DNA of 5,270 nucleotides from Bacteroidales bacterium (GTDB taxonomy: Bacteria > Bacteroidota > Bacteroidia > Bacteroidales > UBA1402). How positions within the stretch are numbered: the first letter of the stretch is position 1; every line of letters starts with the position of its first letter. The DNA is taken from contig JAAZGQ010000174.1 in assembly GCA_012511135.1 (NCBI GenBank), forward strand, positions 1-5,270, read 5' to 3'. Below, one piece after another: positions 1-5,270 of this stretch. The translations under genes and the position numbers were made by a program. Below the pieces are notes generated by a model that was not told the DNA's origin, ran no database searches, and saw only the letters and a program-made list of their open reading frames with translations.

Positions 1-490
1 TATGAATCCCGGCCAGTTAGACGAAAAGATGAGCCTGGTACGCAACAATCCCGGATTGAAAGGAAATTGTTTCTGGCCGGCCTATGAATTGGAAAACAAC
101 GCCGGTCATATTGTGGACAGCCTGGTGATGAATTATCATTATTATCCGGCTCTGCCTCCCGTGGATTTGTTGGGAGATTTTCGAGCTCCCGAACCTGTGT
201 ATGAACTCGATTTAAGAGATGATTACAAGATTGGGAAACACCTGTCCTGGAAAAGCCTGCGTGCCCGTTCCGAAACAGAACGCCCGGCCTATTTTGTAAT
301 CTATCGTTTTTTGAAAGGCTATGAGCCCGAAAACATCGAAGACCCCAGAAATATAATCGGCATTACCCAGAACCATTATTTTGCCTTACCTTCTCATCCT
401 TATTCCGGAGATTGGGTTTATCTGGTGACAGCTTTTAGTCGTGTGCACAGCGAAAGTGCCTCCGAAGGGATCGTTTTGCGTGTTCACTGA
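1..490 (+). CDS. GHL10-type family 10 glycosylhydrolase, C-terminal fragment (5' end outside window)
   Basis: This is the last 162 or so codons of a gene that enters from the left edge. The Met at base 2 is probably internal, because the visible residues are mid-domain. The first 60 residues match, from memory, the end of the TIM barrel in Bacteroidota GHL10 (DUF187, YngK-like) proteins: an 'LxxNxGxxGNxFW' stretch (residues 14-25), then an 'NxxGHIVDSL' helix and a 'YxYPALPP' closing segment (residues 46-53). Residues about 63-162 look like the fibronectin-III-like beta domain that follows the barrel in this family, with a 'PAYFVIYRF' strand at residues 95-103 and a 'DPRNIIGIT' turn. Known members are secreted or lipoprotein enzymes thought to act on glycans; their substrates are mostly unknown. 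The catalytic acids and any signal peptide would be upstream and cannot be checked. The TGA stop at 488-490 abuts the stop of the convergent CHR gene. Confidence 0.75.
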   Translation, partial: MNPGQLDEKMSLVRNNPGLKGNCFWPAYELENNAGHIVDSLVMNYHYYPALPPVDLLGDFRAPEPVYELDLRDDYKIGKHLSWKSLRARSETERPAYFVIYRFLKGYEPENIEDPRNIIGITQNHYFALPSHPYSGDWVYLVTAFSRVHSESASEGIVLRVH

Positions 491-505
491 TCAGTAAACA
501 AGCAA
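476..505. repeat. 30-bp imperfect palindrome at the convergent gene junction, possible bidirectional transcription stop
   Basis: The two halves are complementary at 13 of 15 positions about a centre between bases 490 and 491. Mismatched pairs are 480/501 and 485/496. The core ACTGATCAGT contains both stop codons, TGA on the plus strand (488-490) and TGA on the minus strand (491-493). As RNA from either strand it could fold into a stem of about 11 pairs with a GAUC loop and two mismatches. Neither side has a run of T, so it is not a classical intrinsic terminator. The symmetry is seen directly; the termination role is inferred from its position between convergent genes. Confidence 0.55.
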
Positions 506-1015
506 TCCGGTCAATCCGGCCAGCACTATAAGTAGTATGGGATGAACCTTGAACACCCAGCTGAGCATAAAGCTGAAGCCAAAAATGATCAAACTGATGT
601 AGTCTGAAAAGTTTTCGGCGTTCATCAACAAAATAGCCGCTGAGCCTATCAGTCCTACCGTAACAGGTTTAATACCCTCAAAAGCAGCCGAGATCCATTT
701 GTTTTGCCTAAAAGCCTGAATAAAGCGAACGATGGAATACATAACGACCAGCGAGGGCAAACTAACTGCCAGGGTAGCAAGCAGTGAACCCCAGACATTG
801 CCAGTGACTGTATAACCAACGTAGGTGGCCATATTGATACCGATAGGGCCGGGTGTAACCTGGGAGATGGCCACCATGTCGGTAAATTCAGCATGACTGA
901 TCCACTGCTGCTTCAATACCATTTCATGCTCGATGAGCGAAAGCATGGCATAACCTCCTCCAAAATTGAAGAAGCCTATCTTTAAGTAGGTAATGAATAA
1001 TTGCAGATAAATCAT
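491..1015 (-). CDS. chromate transporter family (CHR) protein, second subunit of a short-chain pair
   Basis: A 174-residue membrane protein of the CHR (ChrA-type) anion transporter family, single-domain length. The start at 1013-1015 is chosen because it begins just before the conserved 'YLKIGFFNFGGGYAM' segment (residues 10-24). It also overlaps the upstream stop as ATGA and has an A/G-rich stretch (1021-1030, minus strand) five bases ahead of it. The frame is open 22 codons further up to 1081, but that extension is hydrophilic and duplicates coding sequence of the upstream gene. Family signatures are FGGGYAM (18-24) and Q52-x-x-P-G-P57, followed by 'INMATYVGY' (60-68). Hydrophobic segments lie near residues 76-100, 117-132, 139-155 and 157-173, with shorter ones near 3-20 and 48-68. 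It is clearly paralogous to the preceding gene. Characterised CHR proteins export chromate; many homologues have no tested substrate. The family call is firm, the substrate is not. Confidence 0.88.
   Translation of the reverse strand: MIYLQLFITYLKIGFFNFGGGYAMLSLIEHEMVLKQQWISHAEFTDMVAISQVTPGPIGINMATYVGYTVTGNVWGSLLATLAVSLPSLVVMYSIVRFIQAFRQNKWISAAFEGIKPVTVGLIGSAAILLMNAENFSDYISLIIFGFSFMLSWVFKVHPILLIVLAGLTGLLVY
1012..1015 (-). promoter_or_regulatory. ATGA stop-start overlap coupling the two CHR genes
   Basis: On the minus strand the TGA stop of the first CHR gene (1012-1014) and the ATG start of the second (1013-1015) share bases as ATGA. A ribosome ending the first gene can restart on the second. 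This fits a transporter whose two subunits are needed in equal amounts, and it also settles the start of the second gene. Confidence 0.8.
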
Positions 1016-1581
1016 GACTGCTTTCTTTTTGCGATCAAAAACCATAAGATGCCACCCAGGCCACCTGACAGGATAATCCAAATGGGACTTACTCCCAGAA
1101 AGCCAACCAGGATAGCTGTGCCAATGGGAATAAACATGGTTTTAAGCGTGATATGGGCTGACTTGGCCAAACGAAAGAGTGGTGCGGCAATCAAAGCTAC
1201 CACTGCTGGCCGTATTCCTTTGAAGATGCGTTCTACTACAGGATTATCCCTGAACGAAGTGAACACGGCCGCTATTAGTAAAATAATCAGAAAGGAAGGC
1301 AATACTGCTCCAAGACTGGCCATTAGCATGCCGGCTTTGCCTTTGGCCCTGTATCCGACCGATACTGCGATGTTCATTGCAATAATGCCGGGAGCACTTT
1401 GGGCCAGGGCCAGGAGCTCCAGAAATTCTTCCCGGTCAAACCAGGCTCTTTTATCGATCAGTTCCTTTTCGATAAGCGGAATCATGGCATAGCCTCCGCC
1501 AATGGTAAAGGCTCCCAGCTTGAGAAATGTAAAAAACAGATCGCTTAAGCGTGCATTTATGGTTGTTTCTTTTCTATCCAT
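1012..1581 (-). CDS. chromate transporter family (CHR) protein, first subunit of a short-chain pair
   Basis: A 189-residue CHR-family membrane protein. A short polar N-terminus (1-13) precedes the conserved 'FLKLGAFTIGGGYAM' segment (19-33), an 'IEKELIDKRAW' amphipathic stretch and Q61-S-A-P-G-I66, then 'MNIAVSVGY' (69-77). Hydrophobic segments lie near residues 58-77, 84-109, 124-138, 148-164 and 166-183, ending in a basic tail (AKRKQS). The family motif usually reads PGP; here the last residue is Ile, whereas the partner gene keeps PGP. The ATG at 1579-1581 is the only plausible in-frame start before the first membrane segment, and it lies 25 bp inside the end of purL. No good Shine-Dalgarno is seen; the nearest GAGG (1601-1604) is about 19 bases away, so coupling to purL translation is likely. 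In known short-chain CHR pairs both proteins are needed and have opposite membrane topology; by analogy this one partners with the next gene. Confidence 0.88.
   Translation of the reverse strand: MDRKETTINARLSDLFFTFLKLGAFTIGGGYAMIPLIEKELIDKRAWFDREEFLELLALAQSAPGIIAMNIAVSVGYRAKGKAGMLMASLGAVLPSFLIILLIAAVFTSFRDNPVVERIFKGIRPAVVALIAAPLFRLAKSAHITLKTMFIPIGTAILVGFLGVSPIWIILSGGLGGILWFLIAKRKQS
1557..1581 (-). promoter_or_regulatory. 25-bp overlap of the purL end and the first CHR gene start
   Basis: The first CHR gene begins at 1581 in a different frame from purL, whose TAA stop is at 1557-1559. The last codons of purL (WIEKKQP) are also read as the N-terminus of the CHR protein (MDRKETT). With no clear ribosome binding site ahead of the ATG, the arrangement suggests that the CHR gene is translated by ribosomes arriving from purL. 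A second ATG at 1554-1556 is in another frame and would not give the CHR protein. Confidence 0.6.
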
Positions 1582-4500
1582 TCTCTGGCATTGACAAAGG
1601 CCTCAATCCATGGTGTCAGCTCGTCTGTTTTGTTTCTTCCGGTCGGGTAATGAGCCCATTGCCAGGGGAAGACAGCTCTTTCGAGATGAGGCATCATGGC
1701 CAGATGTCTGCCGTCGGCAGAACAAATGCCGGCTGCCGAAAACTTGGATCCGTTCGGATTAGCCGGGTAGGCATCGTAATTGTATTTGGCCACAATATGG
1801 TATTTGTCTTCGGTATAAGGTAAATCAAACTTACCTTCTCCGTGAGCTATCCATATTCCCAACTTGTTGCCGGCTAAAGAACCCAACATGACTGAATGGT
1901 TCTCGGGGATAGCCACGGATATAAATTCCGATTCAAATTTATGAGATTCGTTATGCAGCATTTTGGGTTTATCTTGGTGTTCGGGATAAATCAGGTCAAG
2001 AGCAACCATGCATTGGCAGCCATTGCAGATGCCCAGGCTCAGGGTGTCGGGGCGCGCGTAAAAAGCATCCAGGCTTTTTTTGGCGCTGGGGTTAAACAAA
2101 AAGCCTCCGGCCCAACCTTTGGCTGAGCCCAATACGTCTGAGTTGGAGAAACCACCTACAAAAACGATCATGTTAATGTCTTCGAGCGTTTCCCTGCCAG
2201 ACATCAGGTCGGTCATATGGACATCTTTGACATCAAAGCCGGCCAGGTGGAGGCAATAAGCCATTTCGCGGTCGCCATTAACTCCCTTTTCGCGGATGAT
2301 GGCTGCTTTTATGCCGCTGAGGCCTTTGCGATCGGGAGAAATACCGTAGTGATGAAAGCTTCCACGGAAGTCTTCGTTGAACTTGAATTCAAGTGCTTGT
2401 TTTTTGTAATTTGCGTAACGATCCAGGGCTGCTTTTTCGCCGCTTTGTTTGCGGTCGAGCAAATAGGAGGGGCGATACCAAATGTCGCGTAAGGCATCGA
2501 TGTCCAGTTGCTGTTTTTCAGTTTGCAGTTGAATGTTCAGGCTGCGTTCGGGTATATAATTGCCCAGACGGCAGTAACGGATTCCGGCTTGTGTCAGGTA
2601 TTCTTCGGTTTCTTCGGGATTTTTTACCTGAACAAGGACAGATGGATTCTCGGCAAAAAGCAAATGAATCAGGTCATTGTTGCTATCGTGCAGGCTGGCC
2701 AATGTGTTTAAGTCAATTTGCAGACCCCCTTTTTCGTTGGGAAAGCACATTTCGAGCAGGGCTGTTACAAGGCCTCCGGCCGAAACATCGTGTCCGGCTG
2801 TGATGAGTCCCTTTTCGAGCATACTTTGTACGGTATTGAAGGCAGCCCGAAAATAGCTGGCATTCTTCACCTGAGGCACTTCCTGGCCAAGTTTGTTCAG
2901 GCTTTGAGCCAGGGCTGAGCCACCGAGCTTAGGATGATCTGTCGTAAAGTCGATGTAATAAACCGGGTAATCGGGATTGGAAGTTATTACGGGAGTGACA
3001 ATCTTGCGGATATCCGAGACTTCGGCTCCGGCCGAAATAATGACGGTGCCCGGAGAAAAGACTTTTTCCTGCCCGTATTGCTGAGTCATAGACAGCGAGT
3101 CCTTGCCGGTGGGAATGTTGATTCCCAATGCAATGGCAAAGTCGCTGGCGGCTTGTACCGCCTTATAGAGGCGGGCATCTTCGCCCGGATTTTTACAGGG
3201 CCACATCCAGTTAGCCGACAGGGAAACACCGGCGAGCTTATCGCTCAGGGCTGCCCATACAATATTGGTGAGCGCCTCCGCAATAGCAAGCACAGAGCCG
3301 GCTTCGGGATCAACCAGGGCTGCCTGGGGTGCATGGCCTATAGAGGTAGCAATACCGGCCCTGCCTCTGTAATCGAGCGCAACGGCACCCAGATCGCAAA
3401 CAGGCAGTTGAATTTCGCCGGCGCATTGTTGCCGGGCTACTTTGCCGGTCACCGAGCGGTCTACTTTGTTGGTGAGCCAGTCTTTGCAGGCAACGGCTTC
3501 GAGTTGCAATACTCCCTGAATATAGTCTTGCAGTTTGGATGGATCGTAGCTCAATGCACTGAATGTTTCATCGATTGTCCGGTCGGTAATAACCGTACGC
3601 GGAGGTTTGCCGAACATGTCGTCGAGTTGCATATCGATGGGGCAATCGCCGTTTTTTTGTTTGAAAACAAAACGCATATCACCGGTGGTTTCGCCCACTA
3701 CGTACATCGGGGCACGCTCGCGATCGGCAATCTCACGCATAAGAGGCAGATCTTCCTCATTAACCAGCAGGCCCATCCTTTCCTGGCTTTCGTTTCCGAT
3801 AATTTCTTTGGCCGAAAGCGTAGGGTCGCCTATGGGTAATTTATCCATTTCGATAAGTCCTCCGGTTGATTCTACCAGTTCTGATAAACAGTTCAAATGT
3901 CCGCCTGCCCCGTGATCATGAATGGACACGATGGGATTACGATCGGCTTCGGCCAAGGCCCTGATGACGTTGGCTACCCTTTTTTGCATTTCGGGGTTGG
4001 CTCTCTGTACGGCGTTCAGTTCTATGGCATTGGAAAACTTGCCGGTATCTACCGACGAAACAGCTCCTCCGCCCATACCGATGCGGTAATTGTCTCCGCC
4101 CAGCACAACTATTTTTTGTCCTGTTTGGGGTATTTCTTTCAGGGCATCTGTTTTGTTGGCATAACCCACTCCGCCGGCCAGCATGATGACCTTGTCGTAG
4201 GCGTATTTTTTTTGATTTTCTTCGTGTTCAAAAGTCAGCAAAGAACCACAAATCAGAGGTTGCCCAAATTTGTTGCCGAAATCGCTGGCTCCGTTCGAGG
4301 CTTTGATCAGGATTTGTTCGGGAGTTTGATAGAGCCAGGGTCTAGCCTGGACAGCTTGTTCCCAGTTGCGGTTTTTGTCGTTGCGGGCGTAGGAAGTCAT
4401 GTAAACGGCTGTTCCGGCAATCGGTAATGAAGCTTTGCCACCGCCCAGGCGGTCTCTGATTTCTCCTCCGGTTCCGGTTGATGCTCCGTTGAAAGGCTCT

Positions 4501-5264
4501 ACGGTGGTGGGGAAGTTGTGTGTTTCGGCTTTGAGCGAAATCACCGATTCGATGTCACGGGTTTCGAAAAACCCGGCTTTGTCTCCCGCAGCGGGAGCAA
4601 ATTGTTCAATGCGGGGTCCCTGATTAAATGCCACATTGTCTTTATAAGCCGAAACCAATTTATTGGGATGGGCTTCCGAAGTCTTGCGTATAAGCTTAAA
4701 CAGGGAATCCTCTTTGGCTAGTCCGTCGATGACAAAAAGCCCGTTGAATATTTTATGCCTGCAATGTTCGGAGTTGACCTGTGAGAAACCGAAAACTTCG
4801 CTATCGCTCAGATGACGGCCAATTTTTTTGGACACCTTTTCCAGGTAGTCAATTTCCTCGGGGCTTAATGCCAGGCCTTCTTGTTCGTTGTAAGCAGCAA
4901 TATCCTGAATATAGAGTATGGGCTCGGGTTTTTTGTGAACGCTGAATATTTCCTGATCCAGAACTTTGTAGATGCGTTGCAGCATAGGATCGTGTCCGGC
5001 CCGGGCAGCTGAAACAGGAATAAATTCTTCGATGCGGACAATACCTTTAAGGCCAAGATTCATGGCCATTTCTACGGCATTGGTACTCCAGGGAGTAATC
5101 ATCTCACGCCTGGGTCCGATAAAAATACCTTCGATTTGTGGCAAATTCAGGTATTGAGCCTGGTTAAACAACCAGATCAGCTTATGGCTTTCCTCTTGGG
5201 AAAAATTACGGTCGGCTTGCACAGCGAGCACATTTCCGGCAGGGTTTTTAAAGAAATGAATCAT
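1557..5264 (-). CDS. purL: phosphoribosylformylglycinamidine synthase (FGAM synthase), fused single-chain form
   Basis: Cytoplasmic enzyme of de novo purine synthesis. It converts FGAR, glutamine and ATP to FGAM, glutamate, ADP and phosphate. The 1235 residues are close to full length for the fused form (E. coli about 1295). Domains in order: PurS-like N-terminus (about 1-140); linker with SEHCRH (165-170); first AIRS-like half with KAETHN (245-250), GASTGTGGEIRD (260-271) and HDHGAGG (449-455); second, degenerate AIRS-like half with SLSANWMW (681-688) and PTGKDSLSM (718-726); class I glutamine amidotransferase (about 985-1235). The amidotransferase triad is visible: Cys1080 in GICNGCQ (codon 2025-2027), His1193 and Glu1195 in PHLE (codons 1686-1688 and 1680-1682). 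All key motifs are intact, with no frameshift. The start at 5262-5264 gives the N-terminus expected for the family, but only six upstream bases are visible, so its promoter and any purine regulation cannot be seen. It is followed by, and overlaps, two CHR transporter genes. Confidence 0.97.
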   Translation of the reverse strand: MIHFFKNPAGNVLAVQADRNFSQEESHKLIWLFNQAQYLNLPQIEGIFIGPRREMITPWSTNAVEMAMNLGLKGIVRIEEFIPVSAARAGHDPMLQRIYKVLDQEIFSVHKKPEPILYIQDIAAYNEQEGLALSPEEIDYLEKVSKKIGRHLSDSEVFGFSQVNSEHCRHKIFNGLFVIDGLAKEDSLFKLIRKTSEAHPNKLVSAYKDNVAFNQGPRIEQFAPAAGDKAGFFETRDIESVISLKAETHNFPTTVEPFNGASTGTGGEIRDRLGGGKASLPIAGTAVYMTSYARNDKNRNWEQAVQARPWLYQTPEQILIKASNGASDFGNKFGQPLICGSLLTFEHEENQKKYAYDKVIMLAGGVGYANKTDALKEIPQTGQKIVVLGGDNYRIGMGGGAVSSVDTGKFSNAIELNAVQRANPEMQKRVANVIRALAEADRNPIVSIHDHGAGGHLNCLSELVESTGGLIEMDKLPIGDPTLSAKEIIGNESQERMGLLVNEEDLPLMREIADRERAPMYVVGETTGDMRFVFKQKNGDCPIDMQLDDMFGKPPRTVITDRTIDETFSALSYDPSKLQDYIQGVLQLEAVACKDWLTNKVDRSVTGKVARQQCAGEIQLPVCDLGAVALDYRGRAGIATSIGHAPQAALVDPEAGSVLAIAEALTNIVWAALSDKLAGVSLSANWMWPCKNPGEDARLYKAVQAASDFAIALGINIPTGKDSLSMTQQYGQEKVFSPGTVIISAGAEVSDIRKIVTPVITSNPDYPVYYIDFTTDHPKLGGSALAQSLNKLGQEVPQVKNASYFRAAFNTVQSMLEKGLITAGHDVSAGGLVTALLEMCFPNEKGGLQIDLNTLASLHDSNNDLIHLLFAENPSVLVQVKNPEETEEYLTQAGIRYCRLGNYIPERSLNIQLQTEKQQLDIDALRDIWYRPSYLLDRKQSGEKAALDRYANYKKQALEFKFNEDFRGSFHHYGISPDRKGLSGIKAAIIREKGVNGDREMAYCLHLAGFDVKDVHMTDLMSGRETLEDINMIVFVGGFSNSDVLGSAKGWAGGFLFNPSAKKSLDAFYARPDTLSLGICNGCQCMVALDLIYPEHQDKPKMLHNESHKFESEFISVAIPENHSVMLGSLAGNKLGIWIAHGEGKFDLPYTEDKYHIVAKYNYDAYPANPNGSKFSAAGICSADGRHLAMMPHLERAVFPWQWAHYPTGRNKTDELTPWIEAFVNAREWIEKKQP

Positions 5265-5270
5265 AAGGGA

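Noticed and set aside
503..519. Short direct repeat CAATCCGG twice, 9 bases apart
   Set aside because: It is explained by a repeated Gly-Leu pair in the C-terminus of the second CHR protein (GLTGL); there are too few copies to be a repeat element.
1016..1081. Upstream extension of the second CHR gene by 22 codons
   Set aside because: It would overlap the first CHR gene by 70 bases and add a non-conserved polar leader; the start at 1013-1015 with the ATGA overlap fits the family N-terminus.
1001..1492. A 163-codon plus-strand open frame opposite the first CHR gene
   Set aside because: The minus-strand frame encodes a well-conserved membrane protein with family motifs; the plus-strand translation has no recognisable features.
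2934..3839. A 301-codon open frame on the plus strand, opposite purL
   Set aside because: It lies wholly antisense to strongly conserved purL codons; its translation shows no recognisable domain and a composition typical of a reverse-strand shadow.
3897..4427. A 176-codon plus-strand open frame opposite purL, rich in Gly and Phe
   Set aside because: It is antisense to the first AIRS-like half of PurL; the Gly/Phe richness reflects the complement of purL codons, not a real protein.
1..5270. Search for mobile elements, CRISPR arrays, tRNA or rRNA genes and riboswitches
   Set aside because: None seen. The window is almost wholly filled by four conserved coding regions, and the region upstream of purL, where a purine-responsive element might lie, is outside it.

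Overview
The window looks like a chromosomal segment from a member of the Bacteroidota, probably order Bacteroidales or Marinilabiliales. The reasons are the form of PurL (about 1235 residues, with the ETHNFPTT and GGFSNSDVLGSAKGWA signatures that I associate with this group), the C-terminal part of a GHL10-type 'family 10' glycosylhydrolase, and the lack of strong Shine-Dalgarno sites at the visible starts. This is recognition from memory, not a database match. Base composition looks close to balanced. I see no sign of recent transfer: no insertion sequence, integrase, CRISPR array, tRNA or rRNA.

Layout from left to right. Bases 1-490 hold the 3' end of a plus-strand gene for a GHL10-like glycosylhydrolase; its 5' part lies outside the window. 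Everything to the right is on the minus strand and reads from right to left: purL (1557-5264, complete), then two short chromate-transporter-family (CHR) genes (1012-1581 and 491-1015). The hydrolase gene and the second CHR gene meet tail to tail with no base between their stop codons. A 30-bp imperfect palindrome is centred exactly on that junction.

The three minus-strand genes are packed as an operon. purL overlaps the first CHR gene by 25 bp, and the first CHR gene overlaps the second by 4 bp (ATGA). purL encodes the fused, single-chain FGAM synthase of de novo purine synthesis. The two CHR proteins are paralogues of 189 and 174 residues that probably form a two-subunit anion transporter of the short-chain CHR type. 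The physical coupling of a purine enzyme to an anion-transporter pair is the most interesting feature, although it may simply be conserved gene order in this group. Coding density is close to 100 percent, so no stretch above 300 bases lacks a gene. I found no strong candidate for a wholly new system here.
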